A stretch of DNA of 64,000 nucleotides from Pseudomonas proteolytica (GCF_007858275.1 NZ_VFEV01000018.1:62001-126000); one strand, 5' to 3'. Shown: positions 23,704 to 32,749, counted from the first letter of the stretch. A program made the numbers and translations. The notes: generated by a model from the letters alone, not told the origin.

Positions 23704-24633
23704 ATGCTCAGTTCAACCTTTGTGCTTGCTGGCGACCGCCTGACCTACGCCAAGCTCGCGGCCGTCACCATGATCTGGGGCGGCACTTTTGTTGCCGGCC
23801 GATTTCTCGCCGCGGATCTGGATCCGCTGCTGACAGCCAGTCTGCGCTTTATCCTGGCCAGCCTGGCGTTACTGCTGTTCATGGCATTTGCCCGGATCCC
23901 CCTGGCGTGCCCTACGCCTGCGCAAATGGTGCGGTTGGTGCTGCTGGGTTTTTTCGGGATCTTCTTCTACAACCTGTGTTTCTTCTATGGCCTGCATTTT
24001 ATCAATGCCTCGCGCGCCTCCTTGATTGTGGCCTTCAATCCGGCGGTGATTGGCCTGGCGTCATGCTGGTGGTTCAAGGAGCGGTTGGGGCGCCGCCAAG
24101 TGCTGGGCATCGCGCTGTGCCTGGGGGGCGCCACGTGTGTGATTGTCAGCCACAACCCATTGCTGTTGCAGGGCAGGGCAGATGCGTGGATCGGCGACCT
24201 GTTGATTTTTGGCTGTGTGGTGAGTTGGGGCGTGTATTCCCTGGGTTCACGCACGCTGAACCATAGCCTTGGCCCCTTGCAGACGGTGACCTGGTCGGTG
24301 CTGCTGGGCACCTTGATGCTGTGCCTCGCCACCCTGGTGACTGGCCGGTTGACCGTGCAAGCGCTGGATGCCATCCATTGGCCGCATCTGTTGGGCCTGC
24401 TTTACCTCGGCGTATTGGGTTCGGCCCTGGCCTACATCGGTTATTACGACGGTATCCGGCGTATCGGCGCGACCCGCGCCGGTGTGTTTATCGCCCTCAA
24501 CCCGCTGACGGCCGTGGTGTGTGGCGCGTTGCTGCTCGACGAGCAACTGAGCACTGCGATGTGCTTCGGTGGGGCGTTGATCCTGCTGGGCATCTACCTG
24601 GGCAATAAACCCCTTGCGCCCGCCAGGGCATAG
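23704..24633 (+). CDS. EamA/DMT-family transporter
   Basis: A 309-residue inner-membrane protein with about ten hydrophobic helices in two EamA repeats (IWGGTFVAGRFL and SWGVYSLGSRTL mark their starts). The family exports amino acids, metabolites or drugs by proton exchange; the substrate cannot be read from sequence. Divergent from a LysR regulator that probably controls it. Confidence 0.9.
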   Translation: MLSSTFVLAGDRLTYAKLAAVTMIWGGTFVAGRFLAADLDPLLTASLRFILASLALLLFMAFARIPLACPTPAQMVRLVLLGFFGIFFYNLCFFYGLHFINASRASLIVAFNPAVIGLASCWWFKERLGRRQVLGIALCLGGATCVIVSHNPLLLQGRADAWIGDLLIFGCVVSWGVYSLGSRTLNHSLGPLQTVTWSVLLGTLMLCLATLVTGRLTVQALDAIHWPHLLGLLYLGVLGSALAYIGYYDGIRRIGATRAGVFIALNPLTAVVCGALLLDEQLSTAMCFGGALILLGIYLGNKPLAPARA

Positions 24634-24760
24634 GGATTTGATAAGGAATACGGACAAAGCTGTTTACGCTGTGTAGAATCGGTTTACGCATACAAGAATA
24701 AGCGCCTGTTTCCATGCAGGCCTCGTCCGTCAGAGACGCCCGTAAGAGAATGATCCAACC

Positions 24761-24865
24761 ATGAAGCTACTCGGGTTCCAACTCATCTACGGTGACTTCC
24801 TCGCCCGCAGCGTGCGGGGCATTTCCTGTGCGCCACCTACCTACCTCATCCTTGCTGGCAATTAA
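24761..24865 (+). CDS. Possible 34-aa leader or remnant ORF upstream of hpd
   Basis: ATG at 24761 opens 34 codons ending TAA, with C/G at about 70 percent of third positions, like real genes nearby. The peptide is MKLLGFQLIYGDFLARSV followed by RGISCAPPTYLILAGN. It ends 37 bp before hpd. The ribosome site is weak. Two GTTTACGC direct repeats spaced by 20 bp lie upstream at 24662 and 24682. It could be a translated leader, a decayed gene end, or chance. Confidence 0.3.
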   Translation: MKLLGFQLIYGDFLARSVRGISCAPPTYLILAGN

Positions 24866-24902
24866 TTTACTTAATTCTAAAAAGATGATGAGGCGCCAAA
24901 TC

Positions 24903-25979
24903 ATGGCAGATCTATACGAAAACCCAATGGGCCTGATGGGCTTTGAATTCATTGAATTCGCATCGCCGACCCCGGGCACCCTGGAACCGATCTTCGAGAT
25001 CATGGGTTTCACCAAGGTCGCGACCCACCGCTCGAAAAACGTGCACCTGTACCGCCAGGGCGCGATCAACCTGATCCTCAACAACGAGCCCAACAGCATC
25101 GCTTCGTACTTTGCCGCCGAGCATGGTCCGTCGGTGTGTGGCATGGCGTTCCGCGTCAAGGACTCGCAACAGGCTTACACCCGCGCCCTGGAACTTGGCG
25201 CCCAGCCGATCCATATCGAAACCGGCCCGATGGAACTGAACCTGCCGGCCATCAAGGGCATCGGCGGCGCGCCGCTGTACCTGATCGACCGTTTCGGCGA
25301 AGGCAGCTCGATCTACGATATCGACTTCGTGTTTATCGACGGTGTGGACCGCAACCCGGTGGGCGCAGGCCTGAAGGTTATCGACCACCTGACCCACAAC
25401 GTCTATCGCGGGCGCATGGTCTACTGGGCCAACTTCTACGAGAAGCTGTTCAACTTCCGTGAAGCGCGCTACTTCGACATCAAGGGTGAATACACCGGCC
25501 TGACCTCCAAGGCCATGAGCGCCCCGGATGGCATGATCCGCATCCCGTTGAACGAAGAGTCGTCCAAGGGCGCAGGCCAGATCGAAGAGTTCCTGATGCA
25601 GTTCAACGGCGAGGGCATCCAGCACGTAGCCTTCCTCACCGAAGACCTGGTCAAGACCTGGGACGCGTTGAAGAAGATCGGCATGCGCTTCATGACCGCG
25701 CCGCCAGACACCTACTACGAAATGCTCGAAGGCCGCCTGCCAAACCACGGCGAACCGGTAGACCAATTGCAGGCCCGGGGTATTTTGCTGGACGGCTCGT
25801 CCGTGGCCGGCGACAAGCGCCTGCTGCTGCAGATCTTCTCGGAAACCTTGATGGGCCCGGTGTTCTTCGAGTTCATCCAGCGCAAAGGGGATGACGGCTT
25901 TGGCGAAGGCAACTTCAAGGCCCTGTTCGAATCCATCGAACGTGACCAGGTTCGTCGCGGCGTACTGACCACCGACTGA
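24903..25979 (+). CDS. hpd: 4-hydroxyphenylpyruvate dioxygenase
   Basis: A 358-residue Fe(II) oxygenase converting 4-hydroxyphenylpyruvate to homogentisate in tyrosine breakdown. Two vicinal-oxygen-chelate halves are present. The iron ligands lie in the second half: His in VIDHLTHNV, His in GIQHVAFL and Glu in FFEFIQRKG. The C-terminal gate helix GEGNFKALFESIE is complete. Start MADLYENPMGLMGFEFIEF is the family start; frames further upstream add unrelated residues. No other tyrosine-pathway gene adjoins. Confidence 0.96.
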   Translation: MADLYENPMGLMGFEFIEFASPTPGTLEPIFEIMGFTKVATHRSKNVHLYRQGAINLILNNEPNSIASYFAAEHGPSVCGMAFRVKDSQQAYTRALELGAQPIHIETGPMELNLPAIKGIGGAPLYLIDRFGEGSSIYDIDFVFIDGVDRNPVGAGLKVIDHLTHNVYRGRMVYWANFYEKLFNFREARYFDIKGEYTGLTSKAMSAPDGMIRIPLNEESSKGAGQIEEFLMQFNGEGIQHVAFLTEDLVKTWDALKKIGMRFMTAPPDTYYEMLEGRLPNHGEPVDQLQARGILLDGSSVAGDKRLLLQIFSETLMGPVFFEFIQRKGDDGFGEGNFKALFESIERDQVRRGVLTTD

Positions 25980-25989
25980 CAGGGCTTTT

Positions 25990-26017
25990 TGTAGGAGCGA
26001 GCAAGCTCGCTCCTACA
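25990..26017. repeat. REP palindrome between hpd and EamA gene
   Basis: TGTAGGAGCGAGCA and TGCTCGCTCCTACA overlap into a perfect 28-base palindrome. It lies between the stops of convergent genes and may terminate both. Confidence 0.85.
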
Positions 26018-26026
26018 GTTATTGGG

Positions 26027-26908
26027 TCAGGCTCTACGCTGCCGCATCAGGTGCTTGAACCCTTCAAACACCAACACCATCACTGCCAGCCAGATCGGGA
26101 TATAGGTCAACCACTCACCCGCCCCGATACTTTCCCCCAGTAGCAGCGCCACCCCCAGCAACAGTACCGGCTCCACATAGCTGAGCAGGCCGAACAGGCT
26201 GAACGCCAACAGCCGGCTGGCGATGATGTAGCACACCAGCGCCGAAGCACTGATCAGCCCGAGCATCGGGATCAACCCATATAAGCCTTTGTGTGCATCC
26301 AGCACGGCGAAGCCCTGCTCGCCACTTTGGACAAACCACAGCGCCACCGGCAGCATCAGCGCCATATCCAGCCACAGGCCGCCCAAGTGGTCGGTCGCCA
26401 AGCGTTTGCGCAGCACGAAGTAGATCGGATAACCGATGATCACCAGCAGCGTCGCCCAGGAGAAGCCGCCCACCTGGTACAACTCGTTAAGCACGCCAAT
26501 CGCCGCCAACACCACCGCGATCAGTTGCAGCCGCGAGAGCTTTTCGCCATACACCAGGCGCCCGGTGAGGACCATGGTCAGTGGCAGCAGGAAGTAGCCC
26601 AGGGAGACATCCAGGCTGCGGCCATTGAGCGGTGCCCACATAAACAGCCACAGCTGCACCCCCAGCAGCACCGACGACAGCACAATCCCACCGATCAGCT
26701 GCGGTTTGCCCGCAAGCAAACGCAGCAACTCCCACACGTGGCGCCACTCACCGCTGACCACCATGAACACCGTCATGCACGGCACGGTCAGCAACATGCG
26801 CCAACCGAAAATCTCCAGGCCACTCAAGGGCGTGAGCAGTGATGTGAAGTAATACATCACGGCAAACAACACCGAGGCCGCTACCGATAAAACAACGCCT
26901 TTAGACAC
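26027..26908 (-). CDS. RarD-like EamA-family transporter
   Basis: A 293-residue membrane protein of about ten helices, with the RarD-type pattern SVLFAVMYYFTSLL, GWRMLLTVP and YFLLPLTMVLTGRLVYGEKL. Substrate unknown. GTG at 26908 (SKGVVLSVAAS) follows GAGGA and is preferred over an ATG at 26932, which would place eight polar residues before the first helix. Divergent from an Lrp-type regulator 133 bp away. Confidence 0.85.
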   Translation of the reverse strand: MSKGVVLSVAASVLFAVMYYFTSLLTPLSGLEIFGWRMLLTVPCMTVFMVVSGEWRHVWELLRLLAGKPQLIGGIVLSSVLLGVQLWLFMWAPLNGRSLDVSLGYFLLPLTMVLTGRLVYGEKLSRLQLIAVVLAAIGVLNELYQVGGFSWATLLVIIGYPIYFVLRKRLATDHLGGLWLDMALMLPVALWFVQSGEQGFAVLDAHKGLYGLIPMLGLISASALVCYIIASRLLAFSLFGLLSYVEPVLLLGVALLLGESIGAGEWLTYIPIWLAVMVLVFEGFKHLMRQRRA

Positions 26909-27041
26909 GCAGTCCTCGCCAAACCGATTCAAACAAAAGAGGGGGTAATTTCAGGTGGGAATATATTGCTTTTGAGGTGAGACGTTTGCTCTGTTTTACG
27001 GCATCTTATGGGAAATTTTCTCACGCCCAAGGTTCGCCAGC

Positions 27042-27518
27042 ATGCCCGTCAACCCTACGCCGCCCCTGGATGATTTCGACCGCGCGATTCTCAAGCACCT
27101 GCAACGGGACAACACCACCGCGCTGCGGGTGATTGGCGAGCAGGTCAACCTGTCGACCGCAGCGGTACAGCGGCGCATCAAACGCATGGAACAGAGCGGG
27201 GCGATCAGCGCGAATACGGCGGTGGTCAATCAGGATGCGGTGGGCAAGCCGATTACGATCCTGGTGGAAGTGCACGCCGAGCGCACCCATATCGAAGACC
27301 TCGACGTGCTCAAGGCGCAGATGTCGATCCCCGAGGTGCAGCAGTGCTATTACGTTACCGGCGATGCGGACTTTATGCTGGTGGTCGTGGTGGAAACCAT
27401 GAAGGCCTACGAAACCCTGGCGCGCACGCTGTTCTACGAGAACCGCAATATCAAATGGTTTCGCAGCATCGTGGTGATGGACCGGGTCAAGGTCAGCCTG
27501 GATGTGCCGCTGGGCTAA
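27042..27518 (+). CDS. Lrp/AsnC-family transcriptional regulator
   Basis: A 158-residue feast/famine regulator. The N-terminal helix-turn-helix is LDDFDRAILKHLQRDN, then LSTAAVQRRIKRMEQSG. The C-terminal RAM ligand domain runs from about residue 70 (ITILVEVH, VTGDADFMLVVV). Divergent from the RarD-like transporter, so amino-acid-responsive control of that gene is a natural guess. Confidence 0.93.
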   Translation: MPVNPTPPLDDFDRAILKHLQRDNTTALRVIGEQVNLSTAAVQRRIKRMEQSGAISANTAVVNQDAVGKPITILVEVHAERTHIEDLDVLKAQMSIPEVQQCYYVTGDADFMLVVVVETMKAYETLARTLFYENRNIKWFRSIVVMDRVKVSLDVPLG

Positions 27519-27570
27519 GCGGTTCATCGGGCCCCGTGAAAACTTGGTAACACTTTGTCATCCATCATCT

Positions 27571-27599
27571 GGAACAAATTTGTAGGCAACATTCACATA
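27571..27599 (+). promoter_or_regulatory. Near-consensus hrp box (HrpL/RspL-type promoter)
   Basis: GGAACA-N16-TCAC-N2-A matches the HrpL promoter consensus GGAACC-N15/16-CCAC-N2-A at nine of eleven fixed positions with correct spacing. It lies 65 bp before the start of the large effector-like gene, in the right orientation. No hrpL-type sigma gene is in the window. Confidence 0.55.
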
Positions 27600-27664
27600 C
27601 ATCGGTAATCCAGGCTGTGCGTCTCACGTGAGCCAGGGAAAACTCCGTCAAAAGAAGATGACTG

Positions 27665-30439
27665 ATGATGAAAACCGATGTGAATAGCTTGCCATCTACG
27701 CGGTATCCAACTCTTCCTCCTGAGGATACGCGTGCAGTTCAAGACGGGGGGAGGCGCGACCTGCGTTCTGTCGGCTCGTCGGCATCGGCGGTGGGCCCGG
27801 CAGGACAGCCTCAAGCGGCGAGCGAAGATGCTGGGGATGGGTTAGCCAAAACCTCCGCAGGTTGGGTGAATTACCAGCACGGTATCAATCTTGCCGAAAT
27901 GATTGAACCGGGGTCTTCCAAGCGGATGACTCGGGAGCAGTTGATCGCTTATCCCGGCAAAATGAGTGCTGAGGCTACGACGCCAGGGCAAGAGGCGCTG
28001 ATTGCGTCGACAAGAATTGCACCTGCGTTGGATTGGGCCGTGGCCAATGGCATTCTTGCGAAAAAAAACGACTACTCAAAAGATGATATTCACAAAGCAG
28101 CGTCGGCGCTCGATTTACATCTGGAGGAGATGGCAAAGTCCATTACCAGTCTTACGACTCCAATGCCTATGCGCAAAAATTACTTTACCGGGACGCAGTG
28201 GGTGTCGCCCATCGCTGGGCACAACGATCCGGATAATAAGAAGTACCCAACCGCCCTCTATGACGACAAGAGGTTTGCTGACGACTTCAAGGCTGATCTT
28301 GCAAACAAAAAAAAGGCTTACGGTGTTCTTATAAAACAACTGATTTCGACGTTGAGCCCGGAAGACCGGATCGCCATAGAGCATGGTGCGGTAAGCACTT
28401 ATGCGCTGAAGCCCCCCGGGGACAAAGACGACCTGGAACGTGGAAGTTTTTTGATTAAAGCAGTGTATAAGGGAAAAACAACGATCTATGAAATTGACCC
28501 TGCGCGCGGCATTGCACGCAAGCATAATAATTATGCTGGCGTTTTCAATGGGAGTAGTGCAATTGGGCAAAAAAAACTTGAAGACGGCAGTTATTCCAAA
28601 GAGTTTTCTGTGTGGGACAAGCCAAGTCTACAGGGCGCTCAGTATCAACCTAGGGTTGATAGCCAGTCCGATCTTCGGCCGAATAACGAGGTTTTTCATG
28701 CGAAGCTCTATACGTTAGAGCCTCTTGGCAAGTTTTCCGATGCCGAGCCCAGTTCAGGCGAACAAGCCACGCCGCAAACCTTATCCTCCAAGCGATCCAA
28801 TGACATTGCAAATAATATCTCGGAGAAGTTGTTTTATGCTAAAGATCTGGATCTGCTGTATATGGCAGAAGAGGATCCCGAACGTGTAACTCAGGCCGAA
28901 AAAGACGATAGGAAAAATTATAAGGAACTCAGTGCGTCCAGGGGTAAGCGTCGAGAGTTCCTGAAGGGATTTGTTCCCCTCTGGCACGGCATCGAGGCCA
29001 TCATTGCAGGCCGCCCCATAGAGGGCGTTGCCAAGATATGGGTAGACCTGCTTTCTTTCACGTTACCTGTCGGAGAAGTGGCGTCCAGTTTGAGCAAAGG
29101 GGCTGTTCGGGCCGTGAAATCGGCGTTTCCTCCGCTTTCCACCTTTACAAAAAAGATGCTTGGTTTTACTCGCAGTCCTGGCGTTTCGGGAGTCAAATGG
29201 GAGGGCGGTGTGCAGGGGATTAAATGGGCGGGGAACGCGGCCGATGATATTGGCAAGGGAGTCAAGCAGTTCAGACTCAATACGGCTTCGTTATCCAGGA
29301 GTGACGCGGGGATACGTGAGATAGAGTTTAATGGCAGCAAATATTTTGCTGCTGATAAACCGGATGCCGGGGACGGGACGCACTACCTGCTACGGGTGCC
29401 AGACCCAAAAGATCCATCGAAACTGGTAAGCAGCAGCACTGTCGCTAAGCCTAATGAAGCCGGTGTCTGGGAAGCAAGAGTTGGCTCGTCTTCTACACCT
29501 TCCAGTCAGAACAGAATTGACGGTTTGAAAGAATATTTCTTCGGAGAAAGCTCGCAGCCCGTAGATCCATTTATTAACGATAAGTTCAGAGTTAAAATGG
29601 ATAATGCAAAATACGGTCCTGATAGTGCAAGTTATGAGCGAGGTTACAATAGCGGAAGCCCGGACAGTATCAATGGCTACTATAAAGGCATGAAAAGTTA
29701 TCAGCTCAAAGAGCTCGCGTTGAAGCCCGAGCGAACCTCCGAACAAATAGGTGTCTTGGTCAGGGTTCTGGAAAAACGTAAGGCGGGTAAAAGTCTTGAG
29801 GATTTTTTACATTTTAAAAGTGAGGTCGAGGCTGCAGGCGGTACCGCTAAGGGAATGCCACAAAATCTTTACCTGTCAGAAGTTGATGTGTTAAGTAATG
29901 GTGAGTGTGCTGCCCTCTCGAATAGCATGGCCCTGGCTATATCTCAGGGGAAAGAAGATGTGCTGATTGCTAACTTATATAAGGCTACAGCTGCGTCAAA
30001 AGATCCCAAGATCCTGAATTTCAGAAAGAATCTTAGTTCGCTGCATGATAATGTCGCTTACAGTTTTCATGGCAGTCAACCGGTTAAGAGGATGACCTAC
30101 AAGGATATTATCGGAGAGCTGGGCAATGCCACGGTGACCACCACATTTAAAATAAGTGATAAGGGACATGGCGTTATTGCCGGGGTGATTGTAGAAAATA
30201 ATAATAAAAGTTTCTTTTTTTACGATCCGAATTTCGGGCTGGCCAAGTTTCCAACGCAGCAGGCTATGGAGAAAGCATTAGAGAGCCTGCTCAACAGCGG
30301 AAAAGTGGGGAGTACATTCAAACCTTTTGGTGCCGATCGCGCGATGCCTGAGTATGACGTCAGTGTCTTTAGTGACTCGGACTTCTATGTGCAGAGCGGG
30401 AGCATCAACCCAAACAGCTTTTTCGACCAGCCCCTATAG
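27665..30439 (+). CDS. Large effector-like protein with C58 (YopT/AvrPphB/LifA-type) protease triad
   Basis: A 924-residue protein with no signal peptide. Residues 1-60 are rich in Ser, Pro, Gly and Ala. The middle has one hydrophobic stretch (about 436-487, FVPLWHGIEAI...IWVDLLSFTLPVGEV). The C-terminal part shows Cys748 in GECAALS, His835 in GHGVIAGV and Asp854 in YDPNFG. The YDPNFG string and C-H-D order are hallmarks of peptidase clan CA family C58, whose members are host-directed effectors or toxins. Base composition is visibly AT-richer than neighbours. A hrp-box-like promoter precedes it and a strong terminator follows. No immunity or chaperone gene adjoins. Starts at 27665 and 27668 are equivalent. 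Substrate unknown. Confidence 0.7.
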   Translation: MMKTDVNSLPSTRYPTLPPEDTRAVQDGGRRDLRSVGSSASAVGPAGQPQAASEDAGDGLAKTSAGWVNYQHGINLAEMIEPGSSKRMTREQLIAYPGKMSAEATTPGQEALIASTRIAPALDWAVANGILAKKNDYSKDDIHKAASALDLHLEEMAKSITSLTTPMPMRKNYFTGTQWVSPIAGHNDPDNKKYPTALYDDKRFADDFKADLANKKKAYGVLIKQLISTLSPEDRIAIEHGAVSTYALKPPGDKDDLERGSFLIKAVYKGKTTIYEIDPARGIARKHNNYAGVFNGSSAIGQKKLEDGSYSKEFSVWDKPSLQGAQYQPRVDSQSDLRPNNEVFHAKLYTLEPLGKFSDAEPSSGEQATPQTLSSKRSNDIANNISEKLFYAKDLDLLYMAEEDPERVTQAEKDDRKNYKELSASRGKRREFLKGFVPLWHGIEAIIAGRPIEGVAKIWVDLLSFTLPVGEVASSLSKGAVRAVKSAFPPLSTFTKKMLGFTRSPGVSGVKWEGGVQGIKWAGNAADDIGKGVKQFRLNTASLSRSDAGIREIEFNGSKYFAADKPDAGDGTHYLLRVPDPKDPSKLVSSSTVAKPNEAGVWEARVGSSSTPSSQNRIDGLKEYFFGESSQPVDPFINDKFRVKMDNAKYGPDSASYERGYNSGSPDSINGYYKGMKSYQLKELALKPERTSEQIGVLVRVLEKRKAGKSLEDFLHFKSEVEAAGGTAKGMPQNLYLSEVDVLSNGECAALSNSMALAISQGKEDVLIANLYKATAASKDPKILNFRKNLSSLHDNVAYSFHGSQPVKRMTYKDIIGELGNATVTTTFKISDKGHGVIAGVIVENNNKSFFFYDPNFGLAKFPTQQAMEKALESLLNSGKVGSTFKPFGADRAMPEYDVSVFSDSDFYVQSGSINPNSFFDQPL

Positions 30440-30465
30440 CGCTCGACTGTCAGTCACGTTTAATG

Positions 30466-30489
30466 CGGGGGAAGCTCTTCCCCCGTTTT
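30466..30489 (+). terminator. Terminator of effector-like gene
   Basis: The nine-pair stem CGGGGGAAG-CT-CTTCCCCCG is followed by TTTTA. Confidence 0.85.
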
Positions 30490-30503
30490 ACTCAGATCAT
30501 CCG

Positions 30504-31514
30504 TCAAGGCCGTACAGCTCGCCCCGAGACAAAGTGCCCCACATCATTGAACCCCGGTGTCGACGCATGCCCCGGCGTCACCAGCGAATCAATAAACGCC
30601 TCGTCCTCAGCACTGATCTTCACCTCGAGCGCCCCGGTATAGGCGTCCCACTGCGCCTCGGTACGCGGCCCGACAATCGCCGAGCTGACGGCCTGGTTGT
30701 TCAGGACCCAGGCAATCGCAAACTCGACAATCCCCACGCCACGCCCTTGGGTGTATTGCTGGATCTGCTGGGCGATGCGCAGCGATTCCACGCGCCATTC
30801 GGTTTCCAGGATGCGTTTGTCCTGGCGGGCGGCGCGGCTGCCGGCTTCGGGGGTGATGTCCGGTGCGTACTTGCCACTGAGCACGCCACGGGCCAGCGGG
30901 CTGTAGGGCACCACGCCCAGGCCATAGGCCGCCGCTGCAGTGATCTGTTCCACCTCGGCCTGGCGGTTGACGATGTTGTACAACGGCTGGCTGATGATCG
31001 GCCGGTCTACCCCCAGGCGTTCGGCCACGCGTACCACTTCGGCGATGCGCCAGCCCCGGTAGTTGGAAAGTCCCCAATAACGGATCTTGCCCTGGCGGAT
31101 CAGATCGCCAATCGCCGAAATCGTGACCTCCAATGGGGTGGCGTGGTCTTCGCGGTGCAGGTAGTAGATGTCCAGGTAGTCAGTGTCGAGGCGGGTGAGG
31201 CTGGCCTCCAGTGCGTTGAAAATGCGCTTGCGGCTCAGGCCGCTGCGGTTGGGCAGGCCGTCCGGCGGGCCGAAACCGACTTTGGAGGCCACGACCCAAT
31301 CGTCGCGATGCCGGCTGATGGCTTCGCCGACAATTTCTTCCGAGCGCCCGCCGGTGTAGACGTCGGCGGTGTCGATGAAGTTGATGCCCTGGTCCCAGGC
31401 CTTGTCGATGATGCGCAGCGAGTCTTCGGTGTTGGTCTGTTCGCCAAACATCATGGTGCCCAGGGTCAGTGGGCTGACCTTGAGCCCGGACTGGCCCAGC
31501 GTGCGGTAAATCAT
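30504..31514 (-). CDS. Aldo/keto reductase
   Basis: A 336-residue NADPH-dependent TIM-barrel oxidoreductase. The catalytic tetrad is visible: Asp and Tyr in FIDTADVYTGG, Lys in VVASKVGF and His in YYLHRED. The cofactor loop SAIVGPRTEAQW is near the C terminus. GAGGAG precedes the ATG. It is the last gene of the presumed organosulfur operon, 54 bp after the SfnB-like gene, and would reduce an aldehyde or ketone released from the substrate. It has three Met and no Cys. Confidence 0.88.
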   Translation of the reverse strand: MIYRTLGQSGLKVSPLTLGTMMFGEQTNTEDSLRIIDKAWDQGINFIDTADVYTGGRSEEIVGEAISRHRDDWVVASKVGFGPPDGLPNRSGLSRKRIFNALEASLTRLDTDYLDIYYLHREDHATPLEVTISAIGDLIRQGKIRYWGLSNYRGWRIAEVVRVAERLGVDRPIISQPLYNIVNRQAEVEQITAAAAYGLGVVPYSPLARGVLSGKYAPDITPEAGSRAARQDKRILETEWRVESLRIAQQIQQYTQGRGVGIVEFAIAWVLNNQAVSSAIVGPRTEAQWDAYTGALEVKISAEDEAFIDSLVTPGHASTPGFNDVGHFVSGRAVRP

Positions 31515-31568
31515 GGTGAACTCCTCAAAAGCGCAGACAGTTGCTATGCAATACCAGAGAGCAAGGCT

Positions 31569-32741
31569 CTAGAACAAGCCCGACGTCGGTGGCTCGGTGT
31601 CCTTGAGCCGATAGGCGCCGACCACCGCGGCCTTCCAGTGCCGCGGATTGTGGTTGGCCACGGTGCGCGCATTGCGCCAGTGCCGGTCGAGGTTATGGCT
31701 GCGCCCGGTAGTGGAAGCGCCGCCCACGTCGAACAGCAGTTCCGCGGCCTTGAGTGCCGACTCGGCGGCGATGTATTGCGCCTGGGCCACGTCAATGGCT
31801 GCGCGGGTCACCGACTGGTGATCCAGCGCATTGGCCCACGCGGCGTCGATGCGGTCAGCCGCACGCAACACCACGGCTTCAGCGGCAAACGCGCGTGCCG
31901 AGATCTCACCCACGGAAAACTCCACATAGGGATCGTCCACCGAGCGGCTGGCGCTGCTGTGCTTGATCGGCCGCGCATGTTCCTTGGCAAAGGCCACCGC
32001 ATCGTTCAAGGCATTGCGCGCGATGCCGGCCTGCACCGCGCCGAGGAACAGTTGCAGGAACGGCGTGATGATCGAACGCTGGCCTTCCTCCACCACCCGT
32101 GTGCGGATTTCTTCGCGGCGCACCAGCACGTTGTTCAGGCGCGTGGTGCCGCTGGCCGTCAGGCGCTGGCCCATGGCGTCGAAATCATCCACCAGTTCCA
32201 GGCCTTCGCGGTCGCGGGGCACCACGAATGACACCGGCTCCTCGTTTTCATCCAGGGCTACTGCGCTGACCCAATCGGCATACAGCGCGCCAGTGCTGTA
32301 GTACTTGCTGCCATTGGCGCGAAAGTGTTCGCCCTCCGGCACGATCCGCGCGCTGACCTGGCCGTTGGCACCGCCGACTTCCCAGCCGGCGTTGCCGAAC
32401 ACCTCGCCCTGCAGGTAGTGGGCAAACCATAACTGGCGCTCGGCTTCGGACTTTTGCACCAGCAAGCTCTCGATAAAGGCAAAGCTGGGGCGCAGGGACT
32501 GGGCGATATTGGAATCTACCGCCGCCAGGTCGATCACCAACTGCACCACCTCGCGCACACTGGACTCGCTGCCGCCATAGCGCTGGGGAATCCGCAGGGT
32601 CAGCAGGCGTGCTGCGGCCAGCTGGCGGATCTGCTCATGGGGCAGTTGCCGGGTGCGCTCGCGTTCGGCGGCGCCCTCGGCGATCTGCGGCAATAACACA
32701 GCGGCACGCTGCAACAGCTCTGGCACGGACAAAAAGCTCAT
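31569..32741 (-). CDS. Acyl-CoA-dehydrogenase-fold flavoprotein, SfnB/DszC-like (first copy)
   Basis: A 390-residue flavoprotein related to SfnB and to the flavin-dependent monooxygenase DszC, used in sulfur acquisition from organic sulfur. An N-terminal helical domain, a central beta domain (GSKYYSTGALYADWVSAVA) and a C-terminal four-helix domain with LFDVGGASTTGRSHNLDRHWRNAR are visible. This Arg-His-rich end is typical of the oxygenase branch rather than true dehydrogenases. It contains only two Met and no Cys, which suits expression under sulfur starvation. AAGGA precedes the ATG, which lies eight bases after the ATPase stop. Confidence 0.85.
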   Translation of the reverse strand: MSFLSVPELLQRAAVLLPQIAEGAAERERTRQLPHEQIRQLAAARLLTLRIPQRYGGSESSVREVVQLVIDLAAVDSNIAQSLRPSFAFIESLLVQKSEAERQLWFAHYLQGEVFGNAGWEVGGANGQVSARIVPEGEHFRANGSKYYSTGALYADWVSAVALDENEEPVSFVVPRDREGLELVDDFDAMGQRLTASGTTRLNNVLVRREEIRTRVVEEGQRSIITPFLQLFLGAVQAGIARNALNDAVAFAKEHARPIKHSSASRSVDDPYVEFSVGEISARAFAAEAVVLRAADRIDAAWANALDHQSVTRAAIDVAQAQYIAAESALKAAELLFDVGGASTTGRSHNLDRHWRNARTVANHNPRHWKAAVVGAYRLKDTEPPTSGLF

Positions 32742-32749
32742 GACAATCC

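Noticed and set aside
27519..30503. Type VI or contact-dependent toxin with immunity gene
   Set aside because: No VgrG, PAAR, Hcp or immunity-like small gene lies beside it, and C58 proteases act on eukaryotic targets.
30327..32231. A 634-codon plus-strand frame opposite the aldo/keto reductase and SfnB-like gene, and similar long frames opposite nitronate monooxygenase (4507-5994), ccoN (49671-51065), gor (12898-14094) and glycerate kinase (46002-47498)
   Set aside because: They are antisense to well-supported genes. Their products are rich in His, Gln, Arg and Gly with no recognisable motifs, as expected from the complementary strand of high-GC codons.
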